Positions 1 through 7,236 of a stretch of DNA of 12,065 bases are shown here, piece by piece. The first letter of the stretch is position 1; every line of letters begins with the position of its first letter. This DNA comes from Lentzea sp. (lineage in GTDB: Bacteria > Actinomycetota > Actinomycetes > Mycobacteriales > Pseudonocardiaceae). A program made the translations under genes and the position numbers. The stretch is from assembly GCA_030146905.1 (NCBI GenBank), contig JASLAV010000747.1:1-12065 (forward strand), given 5' to 3'. The notes under the pieces are model-generated. The model searched no databases. It was given only the letters and a program-made list of their open reading frames with translations, and was not told the DNA's origin.

Positions 1-1031
1 GAGCCCAGGCAGAAGTGGATGCCGTGCCCGAACTGCATGTGCTGGCCGACCTCGCGGCCGAGGTCCAGCTCATCGCCGCCCGGGTACACGGCCGCGTCGC
101 GGTTCGCCGACGACACGACCACCAGCACGGCCTCGCCTTCCTTCACCAGCGCGTTGCCGACCCGCACGTCCTCGGTCGCGATGCGGGTGAAGCCGGCGCC
201 GCTGCCCAGCGGGATGTACCGCAGCAGTTCCTCGACGGCGTTCGGCAGCTTCTCCGGGTGTTCGCGCAGAAACTTCATCTCGTCCGGGTGCTCCAGCAGC
301 GTCACGACGCTGTTGGCGATCATGTTCGCCGTCGTCTCGTGACCCGCCACCAGCAACGTGATGCCGAACCGGACGAGTTCGTCCTCGCTCAGCCGGTCGT
401 CGTTGTCCCGCGCGGCGACGAGCGCTCCCATCAGGTCGTCCGTGGGGTTCGCACGGCGTTTGGCGACAAGTTCGCCGAAGTAGCCGTGCAGCTTCATCAT
501 GCCGTGCATCGCTTCTTCTGGCGTGAGACCACCGACGGTGGACAGCACCTGGTTCGACCACGTGCGGAAGTCGTCCCGGTCCTCGAACGGCACCCCGAGC
601 AGCTCGCAGATGATCGTGACGGGGAACGGCATGCTGAAGCCCTCGACGAGGTCACCGGGGTTGTCCAGCCGGTCGAGCAGCTCGTCGGTGATCTGCTGCG
701 CACGCGGCCGCAGCTCTTCGACACGGCGCACCGTGAACGCCTTGGACACCAACCGGCGCATGCGCGCGTGGTCCGCGCCGTCGGACGTGAGGATGGAGCC
801 GCCCGGTGCGATGAGCGGCTGCATCCTCGGCACGTCCTGGCCGATGGTCCTCGCACGGCTGAACCAGGGGTCGCCGAGCACCAGCTTCGTCTCTTCGTAG
901 GTCGTGACGAGCCAGCCCTCGCCGCCGTATGGATACGTCACGCGCGAGACGGGCTCGTCGCGCCGTAAGCGTTCATAGGCCGGATCGAGGGTCAGGCCGT
1001 CGGTCTCGGAGAACGGGTATGTGGGAGCCAT
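1..1031 (-). CDS. Cytochrome P450, CYP107/CYP105-like, 3' end cut by window edge
   Basis: This is a haem-thiolate monooxygenase; the substrate is unknown. The visible 343 residues contain the I-helix oxygen-activation motif AGHETT (229-234), the K-helix ExxR pair (E268, R271) and the haem-binding loop FGHGIHFCLG with the cysteine ligand at 341. The family is usually about 400 residues, so roughly 55 C-terminal residues lie outside the window. There is no N-terminal membrane anchor, as expected for a soluble bacterial class I enzyme that takes electrons from ferredoxin. No ferredoxin or reductase gene is visible nearby. The ATG at 1029-1031 lies 16 nt after the proA stop, and no other start fits in frame close by. 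The purine run GGAGA sits only 2 nt from the ATG, too close for an ideal ribosome site. A -10-like TACGTT lies 7 nt upstream. Co-transcription with proA is likely but does not establish a role in proline metabolism. Confidence 0.93.
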   Translation of the reverse strand, partial: MAPTYPFSETDGLTLDPAYERLRRDEPVSRVTYPYGGEGWLVTTYEETKLVLGDPWFSRARTIGQDVPRMQPLIAPGGSILTSDGADHARMRRLVSKAFTVRRVEELRPRAQQITDELLDRLDNPGDLVEGFSMPFPVTIICELLGVPFEDRDDFRTWSNQVLSTVGGLTPEEAMHGMMKLHGYFGELVAKRRANPTDDLMGALVAARDNDDRLSEDELVRFGITLLVAGHETTANMIANSVVTLLEHPDEMKFLREHPEKLPNAVEELLRYIPLGSGAGFTRIATEDVRVGNALVKEGEAVLVVVSSANRDAAVYPGGDELDLGREVGQHMQFGHGIHFCLG

Positions 1032-1038
1032 GTCTCCG

Positions 1039-1044
1039 AACGTA
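1039..1044 (-). promoter_or_regulatory. Putative -10 hexamer of P450 gene (leaderless start)
   Basis: TACGTT on the minus strand fits the TAnnnT pattern and is followed by exactly 7 nt and then the ATG at 1031. It lies just past and overlapping the end of proA. No convincing -35 is seen at 17-18 nt. It is one of seven starts in the window with the same geometry, which is the main reason to list it. Confidence 0.35.
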
Positions 1045-1047
1045 GAG

Positions 1048-2313
1048 CTACGCCTTCGGGCGTGTGTGCCCTTCGCCCCACACGACCCATTTCGAGGACG
1101 TCAGTTCCGACAGGCCCATCGGACCACGCGCGTGCAGCTTCTGCGTGGAGATGCCGATCTCCGCGCCCATGCCGAACTCCGCGCCGTCCGTGAAAGCCGT
1201 GGAGGCGTTGACGAACACCGCGGCGGCGTCCACGCGGGCGGTGAACCTGCGTGCCGCCGCGACGTCGTTCGTCACGATGGCCTCGCTGTGGCCGGAGCCG
1301 TACGTCGCGATGTGCTGCACGGCCTCGTCCAGCGACCCGACGACCTTCGCGGCGATGTCGAGGCTGAGGTACTCGGTGCCCCAGTCGTCGTCGTTGGCCT
1401 GCACGACGTCGGGTTGCCGAGCGAATTGTTCGTCGCCGTGGATGGTCACGTTCTCCTGCTGCAACGCCTTGGTGACGCGCGGGACGAACTCGTCCGCGAT
1501 GGCCCTGTGCACCAGGAGGGACTCCGCCGCGTTGCACACGCTCGTGCGGCGCGTCTTGGCGTTGAGGACGATGGCCTCGGCCATGTCGAGGTCGGCGTTC
1601 GCGTCGACGTAGACGTGGCAGTTGCCGACGCCGGTCTCGATCGTGGGGACCGTGGCTTGCTCGACGACGGCGTTGATCAGGCCCGCGCCACCACGCGGGA
1701 TCACCAGGTCGACGAGGCCGCGCGCGGTGATGAGGTGCGTGACGGACGCGCGGTCGTGGCACGGCAGCAGCTGCACGCAGTCAGCCGGCAAGTTCACGCT
1801 TTCGAGTGCGTCGCGCAGGATGGCGACGAGCGTGGTGTTGGAGTGCTCGGCGGTCGAGGAGCCCCGCAGCAGCGCGGCGTTGCCCGACTTCAGCGCGAGC
1901 CCGGCGGCGTCGACCGTGACGTTCGGGCGGGCCTCGTAGACCATGCCGACGACGCCCATCGGGACGCGGACCTGCTTCAGCTCGAGCCCGTTCGGCAGGG
2001 TGCTGCCGCGCAGGACCTCACCGACCGGGTCTGCCTGCACCGCAACGGTTTCCAGGGCTTTGGCGATGCCCTCGACCCGGGCTTCGTCGAGCTTGAGGCG
2101 GTCGAGGATGCCTGCCGGGAGACCCGCTGCCTCACCGGCGTCGAGGTCCCTGCGGTTGGCCTCGATGATCTCTGGCACACGCCGGCGCAGCGCGGCGGCC
2201 ATCTCGTGCAGCGCCACGTCCTTGCGCTCACGGGTGGCGAGGACTAGTTCGTCGGCGGCGACGCGGGCGCGGCGGGCTGCCGCGTGCACCTGGTCGCGCA
2301 GGTCATCAGTCAC
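1048..2313 (-). CDS. proA: Glutamate-5-semialdehyde dehydrogenase (gamma-glutamyl phosphate reductase)
   Basis: ProA reduces gamma-glutamyl phosphate to glutamate-5-semialdehyde with NADPH, the second step of cytosolic proline synthesis. The 421-residue length is normal for the family. The aldehyde-dehydrogenase-type fold shows the conserved stretch [17 protein letters not shown] near residues 117-133, the SGNAALLRG nucleotide-binding region near 143-151, the IPRGG loop near 205-209, and the catalytic cysteine C260 in [12 protein letters not shown]. The C-terminal [10 protein letters not shown] and HARGPMGL motifs are intact. The start is GTG at 2311-2313; an in-frame TGA lies two codons upstream, so no longer start exists. 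An AAGG directly abuts the GTG, and a -10-like TAATGT lies 7 nt upstream, so a leaderless message is likely. The proB gene is about 7.5 kb away rather than adjacent. A P450 gene follows after 16 nt. Confidence 0.97.
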   Translation of the reverse strand: MTDDLRDQVHAAARRARVAADELVLATRERKDVALHEMAAALRRRVPEIIEANRRDLDAGEAAGLPAGILDRLKLDEARVEGIAKALETVAVQADPVGEVLRGSTLPNGLELKQVRVPMGVVGMVYEARPNVTVDAAGLALKSGNAALLRGSSTAEHSNTTLVAILRDALESVNLPADCVQLLPCHDRASVTHLITARGLVDLVIPRGGAGLINAVVEQATVPTIETGVGNCHVYVDANADLDMAEAIVLNAKTRRTSVCNAAESLLVHRAIADEFVPRVTKALQQENVTIHGDEQFARQPDVVQANDDDWGTEYLSLDIAAKVVGSLDEAVQHIATYGSGHSEAIVTNDVAAARRFTARVDAAAVFVNASTAFTDGAEFGMGAEIGISTQKLHARGPMGLSELTSSKWVVWGEGHTRPKA

Positions 2314-2320
2314 CCTTCAC

Positions 2321-2326
2321 ACATTA
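2321..2326 (-). promoter_or_regulatory. Putative -10 hexamer of proA (leaderless start)
   Basis: TAATGT on the minus strand is followed by 7 nt and then the GTG start of proA. It is the best -10 match of the seven such boxes in the window. No strong -35 is seen at 17-18 nt. With this spacing transcription would begin at or next to the start codon. Confidence 0.45.
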
Positions 2327-2373
2327 CGACCTGTGGACGCCCACCCGAGAACGGGTTTCCGCCCCGCAACTCG

Positions 2374-2401
2374 CGGGTCAGCGAGTCACGGGTCAGCGAG
2401 T
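2374..2401. repeat. Two tandem 13-bp direct repeats with 15-bp period
   Basis: CGGGTCAGCGAGT occurs at 2374-2386 and again at 2389-2401, perfectly, with CA between. The first copy also forms the right half of a 6-bp hairpin, ACTCGC (2369-2374) with GCGAGT (2381-2386) around a 6-nt loop. The second copy runs into the left arm of the large inverted repeat that starts at 2396. The position, about 50-75 bp upstream of the proA -10 box, would suit an operator, but no regulator is assigned. Confidence 0.6.
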
Positions 2402-2495
2402 TCGCGTCGGTCGTCCGGTCACCTCTTCGGGTCAACCGCCGCAGGCGATTCGGCCCGAAGCGGTGGCCGGACGACCGACTTCCCGGCGAACTCGC
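2396..2495. repeat. Large imperfect inverted repeat (100 nt) between proA and the helicase gene
   Basis: The outer arms 2396-2405 and 2486-2495 are perfectly complementary over 10 bp (GCGAGTTCGC and GCGAACTCGC). After a 6-nt bulge at 2480-2485, the arms 2406-2431 and 2454-2479 pair over 26 positions with 24 Watson-Crick pairs, one G.T wobble (2419 with 2466) and one mismatch (2424 with 2461). The loop region holds a small extra hairpin, CGCC-GCA-GGCG, at 2437-2447. There is no T-run after either arm, so it does not look like an intrinsic terminator. If proA and the helicase gene are leaderless as proposed, the element lies in neither mRNA. Confidence 0.85.
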
Positions 2496-2543
2496 CGCCG
2501 CCTGCGAAGCAGCGGCCATCCAACACTGTCGGTGCTGCCTGGC

Positions 2544-2549
2544 AAGCTT
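2544..2549 (+). promoter_or_regulatory. Putative -10 hexamer of the helicase gene (leaderless start)
   Basis: AAGCTT keeps only the A at position 2 and the T at position 6 of the -10 consensus, but it stands exactly 7 nt before the ATG at 2557. No Shine-Dalgarno sequence precedes that ATG. No convincing -35 is visible. This is the weakest of the set on its own. Confidence 0.3.
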
Positions 2550-2556
2550 GCGCCTC

Positions 2557-4641
2557 ATGGACGACATCGCGCTACGAGAACTGGCGGACGAACGGCTCCG
2601 GGCACTGGCGGGTCCGGAGGCGGTGCTGCGCGATGACCAGTGGACGGCGATCCACACCCTCGTGGCCCAGCGCCGCAGGGCTCTCGTCGTCCAGCGCACC
2701 GGCTGGGGCAAGTCGGCCGTGTACTTCATCGCCACGGCGTTGCTGCGCCAGCTCGGTGAGGGCCCCACGGTCATCGTGTCGCCGCTGCTCGCGTTGATGC
2801 GCAACCAGGTCGACGCCGCGGCGCGTGCGGGTGTGCACGCGGTGACGATCAACTCGGCGAACACCGACGAGTGGGACGCCGTGCAGGAGCAGGTCACGGC
2901 CGGTGAGGTCGACGTGCTGCTGGTGAGTCCCGAGCGGCTGAACAACCCCGACTTCCGGGACACCGTGCTGCCCTCGCTGACGGCGTCGGCGGGCATGCTC
3001 GTCGTCGACGAGGCGCACTGCATCTCGGACTGGGGTCACGACTTCCGGCCTGACTACCGCAGGCTGCGGACGTTGCTGGCGGAGCTGCCCGCGGGCGTGC
3101 CGGTGCTGGCCACGACGGCGACGGCCAACAACAGGGTGGTCCACGACGTCACCGAGCAGCTGGGTCTCGGCGCCGACGAGGGCACGCTGGTGCTGCGCGG
3201 GCCGCTCGACCGCGACAGCCTGCGCCTGGCGGTCGCGCTGCTGCCCACCGCGGAGTCGCGTCTCGGGTGGCTGGCGGAGCAGCTCGACCGGCTGCCCGGC
3301 TCCGGGATCATCTACACGCTCACGGTCGCGGCGGCGGACGACATCGCGGCGTTCCTGTCCTCTCGTGGCTTCGCGGTGGTCGCGTACTCGGGCAAGACCG
3401 AGACCGCCGAGCGCCAGCGCGCCGAGGAGGACCTGCTGAACAACCGCGTCAAGGCGCTCGTCGCCACGTCCGCGCTGGGCATGGGGTTCGACAAGCCGGA
3501 CCTGGGGTTCGTCGTGCACGTCGGCGCGCCCTCGTCGCCCATCGCGTACTACCAGCAGATCGGCCGCGCGGGCCGCGGTGTCGAGCGCGCCGAGGTCGTC
3601 CTGCTGCCCGGCCACGAGGACCGCGACATCTGGGCGTACTTCGCGTCGCTGGCCTTCCCCGCCGAGACCGTCGTGCGCCAGGTGTTGTCGGCGCTCGACG
3701 GAGCCGGCCGTCCGCTGTCGACGGCGGCGCTGGAGCCGGTGGTCGAGCTGTCGCGCGGCCGGCTCGAAGTGGTGCTGAAGGTGCTCGACGTCGACGGCGC
3801 GGTGCGGCGGGTGCGCGGTGGCTGGGAGTCGACCGGGCAGCCGTGGGAGTACGACGGCGAACGGTACGCGCGCATCGCCGAGGCCAGGAAGGCCGAGCAG
3901 CAGGTGATGATCGAGTACCTGAGGACCTCCGAGTGCCGGATGAAGTTCCTGCAGGACCAGCTCGACGACCCGACCGCGCGCGAGTGCGGGCGTTGCGACA
4001 ACTGCACCGGGGAACGGCTGTCGGTGGAGGTGTCCGAGGTCGCGGCGGAAGCGGCGCGCGAACGGCTGCTGCGTCCCGGTCTCGACGTGGCGCCGCGCAA
4101 GATGTGGCCGACGGGCATGGCCGCTATCGGGGTGCCGCTGTCCGGCAAGATCCCGGCGGCCGAGGTGGCGGCCACCGGGCGGGCGCTGGGCAGGCTCACC
4201 GACATCGGCTGGGGCAACCGGCTGCGCGACCTGCTCGGGGACTCGCCGGACCGGGAGATCCCGGACGACGTGTTCGCGGCGTGCGTGAAGGTGCTGTCGG
4301 CGTGGGGCTGGGACGAACGGCCGGTCGGCGTGGTGACGGTCGGCTCCCGGCGGCGACCGGCACTGGTGGGCAGCTTCGGGCGGAGGATCGCGGAGATCGG
4401 GCGGCTGCCGTTGCTGGGCGCGGTGTGGCTCGGCGAGTCGACGCACCGGGCCAACTCCGCTCAGCGGCTGGCCGGGCTCGTGCGGTCGGCCGAGACGCCG
4501 GACGTGTCCGGTGTGGACGGTCCTGTGCTGCTGGTGGACGACCACATCGACACCGGGTGGACGATGACGGTGGCGGCTCGGGTGCTCAGGAAGGAGGGGG
4601 TGTCCGCGGTGCTGCCATTCGCGTTGGCGGTGACGAACTGA
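2557..4641 (+). CDS. RecQ-family ATP-dependent DNA helicase with C-terminal phosphoribosyltransferase-like domain
   Basis: This 694-residue protein probably unwinds DNA 3'-5' using ATP. Core motifs are Walker A RTGWGKS (47-53), the RecQ-specific DEAH box with DEAHCISDWGHDFRP (151-165), motif III TTATA (186-190) and motif VI YYQQIGRAGRG (331-341). The RecQ zinc site is present: C460, C477, C480 and C483, with the 17-3-3 spacing known from E. coli RecQ. About 120 residues separate motif VI from the first zinc cysteine; I recall roughly 50 in E. coli. The extra segment (about 370-440) reads like a winged helix. No HRDC domain is seen. Residues about 588-694 resemble a ComF-type phosphoribosyltransferase, with the PRPP-loop motif VLLVDDHIDTGWT (657-669). 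The reading frame is open back to 2284, inside divergent proA; ATG 2557 is preferred because helicase homology starts right after it. The housekeeping name recQ is withheld because the architecture differs. Confidence 0.93.
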   Translation: MDDIALRELADERLRALAGPEAVLRDDQWTAIHTLVAQRRRALVVQRTGWGKSAVYFIATALLRQLGEGPTVIVSPLLALMRNQVDAAARAGVHAVTINSANTDEWDAVQEQVTAGEVDVLLVSPERLNNPDFRDTVLPSLTASAGMLVVDEAHCISDWGHDFRPDYRRLRTLLAELPAGVPVLATTATANNRVVHDVTEQLGLGADEGTLVLRGPLDRDSLRLAVALLPTAESRLGWLAEQLDRLPGSGIIYTLTVAAADDIAAFLSSRGFAVVAYSGKTETAERQRAEEDLLNNRVKALVATSALGMGFDKPDLGFVVHVGAPSSPIAYYQQIGRAGRGVERAEVVLLPGHEDRDIWAYFASLAFPAETVVRQVLSALDGAGRPLSTAALEPVVELSRGRLEVVLKVLDVDGAVRRVRGGWESTGQPWEYDGERYARIAEARKAEQQVMIEYLRTSECRMKFLQDQLDDPTARECGRCDNCTGERLSVEVSEVAAEAARERLLRPGLDVAPRKMWPTGMAAIGVPLSGKIPAAEVAATGRALGRLTDIGWGNRLRDLLGDSPDREIPDDVFAACVKVLSAWGWDERPVGVVTVGSRRRPALVGSFGRRIAEIGRLPLLGAVWLGESTHRANSAQRLAGLVRSAETPDVSGVDGPVLLVDDHIDTGWTMTVAARVLRKEGVSAVLPFALAVTN

Positions 4642-4665
4642 GAGCCGGGACCGGCCGTGGTGTGG

Positions 4666-4671
4666 CACTGT
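4666..4671 (+). promoter_or_regulatory. Putative -10 hexamer of second P450 gene (leaderless start)
   Basis: CACTGT lies in the 37-bp gap after the helicase gene and is followed by 7 nt and the ATG at 4679. No Shine-Dalgarno sequence and no clear -35 are visible. The gene could equally be read through from the helicase gene. Confidence 0.35.
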
Positions 4672-4678
4672 CCTGGTC

Positions 4679-5863
4679 ATGATTCCGGACGTCGTGCGGT
4701 TCCGGCAGGCTGATCTCCTACTCGGGTTGTACCGGCGGTTCGGCCCGGTCGTGCGGATGGGCCCGTACACCTGCCTGCTCGGCCCGGAGGCGAACCGGTT
4801 CCTGTTCGCCAACGCCGAGCTGTTCGAGGTCGAACGCGCGTTCCAGTCGCTGGTGCCGGTGGACGGGCCCACGTCGTTGATCGTCAGCGACGGCGAGGAC
4901 CACAGGCGACGGCGCAGGCTCGTGCAACCGGCGCTGGTGCACCGGCAGATCGCGAACCACGTGCCGGTGATGGAGGCCATCGCGGAGGAGACGCTCGACG
5001 CGTGGCGGCCTGGCCAGGAGCTCGACGTCTACCAGGAGTTCCGCAGGGCGATCCGGCGCAGCACGATCCACGCGCTGTTCGGCGAGGACCTCGCGCGGGA
5101 CTCGGACTTCTTCGGCGCGCACCTGCAGCTGCTGATCAACCTGATCGACCGCAACCCGGCGGTGATCACGTGGTTGCGGCGGACGAAGGCACCGGCCTGG
5201 CGCGACGCGATGAGGGCGCGCAGAGCCGTCGACGCGCGGGTCTACCAGGCCATCGCGGAGGCACGCCAGGGCGGGACGACCGGTGACGTGCTCGCCTCCC
5301 TCGTACAGGGCGACGAGCTCAGCGACCTGGAGGTGCGCGACCAGATCGTCACGCTGATCGCGGCCGGGTACGAGACGACCAGTGCCGCGATGGCGTGGTC
5401 CGTCTTCAACCTGTTGCGGCACAACGGGGTCTGGGAACGCGCGCAGGAGGACGACGACTACCTGGCCGACGTCGTCAACGAGACGCTGAGGCTGTACCCG
5501 CCGGCGGTGATCTCGGCACGGGTCGCGGCGCAGCCGTTCGAGCTCGCCGGGAAGAAGATCAAGGAGGGCGCGTTCCTGCTGTACAGCCCGTACGTCACGC
5601 ACCGGCTGGCCGAGGTGTGGCCGGATCCGCTGCGCTTCGACCCCGGCCGGTGGGAGCGCAAGCCCGCGCCGCACGAGTTCCTGCCGTTCGGCGGCGGTCC
5701 GCACCGGTGCGTCGGCGCCGGGCTCGCCACGACGGAACTCACCGTGATGCTGAAGGCGTTGCTGCGACGGCCGAAGCCGGAACTGCTGAACCAGCGCGTC
5801 TCCCCGACCGGCGTTGCCGCGATGCGCCCGAAGCACGGGCTCAGAATCCGAGCGGCAGGATGA
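4679..5863 (+). CDS. Cytochrome P450, short CYP110/CYP102-like type
   Basis: This is a 394-residue haem monooxygenase of unknown substrate. It carries the I-helix motif AAGYETTS (228-235), ExxR within NETLRLYPP (E268, R271), the PERF-like stretch DPLRFDPGRW near 316-325, and the haem loop FGGGPHRCVG (337-346) with ligand C344. The ETLRLYPP and FGGGPHRC forms resemble the CYP4/CYP102/CYP110 side of the family rather than the CYP107-like enzyme at the left end, so the two P450s are not recent duplicates. The N-terminus is short: the usual proline-rich leader before the A helix is missing, and an in-frame TGA at 4631-4633 rules out a longer start. No membrane anchor is seen. It follows the helicase gene by 37 nt. 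Its last 23 bp overlap the end of the opposing DUF1772 gene. No redox partner is encoded nearby. Confidence 0.95.
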   Translation: MIPDVVRFRQADLLLGLYRRFGPVVRMGPYTCLLGPEANRFLFANAELFEVERAFQSLVPVDGPTSLIVSDGEDHRRRRRLVQPALVHRQIANHVPVMEAIAEETLDAWRPGQELDVYQEFRRAIRRSTIHALFGEDLARDSDFFGAHLQLLINLIDRNPAVITWLRRTKAPAWRDAMRARRAVDARVYQAIAEARQGGTTGDVLASLVQGDELSDLEVRDQIVTLIAAGYETTSAAMAWSVFNLLRHNGVWERAQEDDDYLADVVNETLRLYPPAVISARVAAQPFELAGKKIKEGAFLLYSPYVTHRLAEVWPDPLRFDPGRWERKPAPHEFLPFGGGPHRCVGAGLATTELTVMLKALLRRPKPELLNQRVSPTGVAAMRPKHGLRIRAAG

Positions 5864-6254
5864 CCGCGGAGGCGAAGCAGGCGGCGGTGCGCACGTGGTT
5901 CCAGAACGTCCACCTGCGCAGGTACTCGAGCCAGTAGGCGTCGTCGGTGCGTTCCAGCCGGTTGTTCATCGGCACGTGGACCACCATCGTCAGCAGGAAG
6001 CCGCCGAAGACGTACAACAGGCCACCGACGTATCGGCCGTCGAAGGCGACCTCGACGAGGCACAGAAGGGCGTTGCCGATGAACACCGCCAGGAACAACG
6101 GGTTCTGGATGCGCACGTTGATGCGGCGCATGGCGGCGCGGGCCCGGTCGGCGGGCAGGTCGGCGAGACCCGGCATGACGGCGGTGGAGAACGAGAAGAA
6201 CAAGCCGGCCATCAGGCCGGAAGAAGCGGTCGCGATGATCGCGTAGATCCCCAT
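5841..6254 (-). CDS. DUF1772 / anthrone-oxygenase-like small membrane protein
   Basis: This 137-residue protein has four probable membrane helices (about 4-24, 52-69, 76-95 and 120-134). It carries family-typical elements: an early small-residue helix with GLMAGLFFSFS, the RRINVRIQNPLF segment (43-54), the VPMNNRLE loop (94-101) and the C-terminal WTFWNHVRT (115-123). Fungal members include anthrone oxygenases that act on aromatic polyketides, but most bacterial members have no known function, so no reaction is assigned. The ATG at 6252-6254 is preferred over the upstream open frame because it places the first membrane helix at the N-terminus and matches the putative promoter. The 3' end overlaps the convergent P450 gene by 23 bp. 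It is divergent from the AraC-type regulator across 82 bp, so that regulator is its likely controller (inference). Confidence 0.85.
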   Translation of the reverse strand: MGIYAIIATASSGLMAGLFFSFSTAVMPGLADLPADRARAAMRRINVRIQNPLFLAVFIGNALLCLVEVAFDGRYVGGLLYVFGGFLLTMVVHVPMNNRLERTDDAYWLEYLRRWTFWNHVRTAACFASAVILPLGF

Positions 6255-6261
6255 GGCGTTC

Positions 6262-6290
6262 ACTGTGACGACTCGGCCGCGGACTCTCAA
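6262..6290 (-). promoter_or_regulatory. Putative promoter of DUF1772 gene, leaderless
   Basis: On the minus strand TTGAGA (6285-6290) is separated by exactly 17 nt from CACAGT (6262-6267), which is followed by 7 nt and the ATG at 6254. The -35 matches TTGACA at five of six positions. This is the only one of the seven start regions with both a good -35 and the right spacer. Confidence 0.5.
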
Positions 6291-6323
6291 TGACAGTTCA
6301 TCGCGCAGGCTTGCCCGTTCGTC

Positions 6324-6329
6324 CAGAAT
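6324..6329 (+). promoter_or_regulatory. Putative -10 hexamer of AraC-type regulator gene (leaderless start)
   Basis: CAGAAT matches the TATAAT consensus at four of six positions and stands 7 nt before the ATG at 6337. No Shine-Dalgarno sequence precedes that ATG. The -35 at 17-18 nt is poor, which is common at activator-dependent or autoregulated promoters. Confidence 0.4.
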
Positions 6330-6336
6330 CACCGTC

Positions 6337-7236
6337 ATGACGGACGCGCTGGGCGAGGCACTGCACCTGTTGAGGATGTCCGGCACCTTCTACTGCCGCA
6401 ACGAGCTCACCGAGCCGTGGGGTCTGACGATGCCCGACATGGCGGACTGCCTGTGGTTCCACGTCCTCACCAGCGGCCGCTGCGAGGTGGAGGTCGACGG
6501 CGGGGTCACCGAGCTCGAACCCGGCGACGTGCTGCTCGTGCCGGGAGGTCAGGGGCACCGGCTCTTCACAGGGGACGCGGAGTCGCCGCAGGTCACGACG
6601 TTGCCGCACACGTTCGAGACCGAGAACTACGCGATCCTGCGCCACGGCGGCGGTGGTGCCGTGACACATCTCGTGTGCGGTGCGGTCCGCTTCGACGACC
6701 CGGCGGCGAAGCACCTGGTCGCCGTGTTGCCGAACGTGCTGCACGTCCGGCGGGCCGACGACATGCGCGCCACGATCGACCTGATGGCCGTCGAGACCAG
6801 GACGCTGCGCCCCGGCGGCGAAGCGGTCGTCACGAGGCTCGCGGACGTGCTGGTGATCCAGACGATCCGCTCGTGGCTCGCCAACGACCCGGCGGCGCGC
6901 ACCGGCTGGCTCGGTGCGTTGCAGGACCAGCAGATCGGGCAGGCACTGGCGTTGATCCACCGCGACCCCTCGCAGCCGTGGACCGTCGACCGCCTCGCGC
7001 AGCAGACCGCGATGTCCCGCTCGGCGTTCGCGGCGCGGTTCACCGAACTCGTCGGCGAACCGGCCATGCGCTACGTGACGCGGTGGCGCATGCACGTGGC
7101 GATGAACCGCCTGCGAAACCGTGACAGCACCGTCAGCGAGATCGCGCGCGGCCTCGGTTACGAGTCGGAGGCCGCGTTCAGCCGTGCGTTCAAACGGATC
7201 GTCGGGGTCTCCCCCGGTCAGGCCCGCGCGGGCTGA
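6337..7236 (+). CDS. AraC-family transcriptional regulator with N-terminal cupin
   Basis: This 299-residue DNA-binding regulator has an N-terminal cupin sensor domain (about 10-170, with VEVDGGVTELEPGDVLLVPG and GQGHRL typical of the Cupin_6 group) and a C-terminal AraC/XylS domain with two helix-turn-helix units. The first is around [20 protein letters not shown] (215-234). The second is around TVSEIARGLGYESEAAFSRA (265-284), followed by the family signature FKRIVGVSP. The ligand is unknown. The start at 6337 is preferred: the frame stays open back to 6253, but the cupin fold begins just after 6337 and a -10 box sits 7 nt upstream. It is divergent from the DUF1772 gene across 82 bp, the classical arrangement for a local regulator and its target. 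Its last 19 bp overlap the convergent VOC gene. Confidence 0.93.
   Translation: MTDALGEALHLLRMSGTFYCRNELTEPWGLTMPDMADCLWFHVLTSGRCEVEVDGGVTELEPGDVLLVPGGQGHRLFTGDAESPQVTTLPHTFETENYAILRHGGGGAVTHLVCGAVRFDDPAAKHLVAVLPNVLHVRRADDMRATIDLMAVETRTLRPGGEAVVTRLADVLVIQTIRSWLANDPAARTGWLGALQDQQIGQALALIHRDPSQPWTVDRLAQQTAMSRSAFAARFTELVGEPAMRYVTRWRMHVAMNRLRNRDSTVSEIARGLGYESEAAFSRAFKRIVGVSPGQARAG

Noticed and set aside
1021..2247. A 408-codon plus-strand frame opposite proA
   Set aside because: It is the antisense shadow of proA, with no recognisable motifs and no plausible ribosome site.
2396..2495. The large palindrome as an intrinsic terminator
   Set aside because: No T-run follows either arm, and both neighbouring genes are transcribed away from it, so there is no upstream transcript in the window to terminate.
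2284..2556. N-terminal extension of the helicase frame to an ATG at 2284
   Set aside because: It would overlap the divergent proA start and translate across the large palindrome. The added 91 residues look like random high-GC translation, and helicase homology begins right after 2557.
2572..4980. An 802-codon open frame on the minus strand opposite the helicase gene
   Set aside because: Long antisense frames are expected in GC-rich coding DNA. The translation is rich in Arg, His, Pro and Gln with no recognisable domain, while the plus strand has clear helicase motifs.
1..5863. The two P450 genes as a biosynthetic cluster with redox partners
   Set aside because: No ferredoxin, reductase, polyketide synthase, peptide synthetase or terpene synthase gene is visible, and the two P450s belong to different parts of the family with different neighbours.
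6262..6297. Inverted repeat ACTGT...ACAGT as an AraC operator
   Set aside because: Only 5 bp per arm with a 26-bp gap and no extension; too weak to list.
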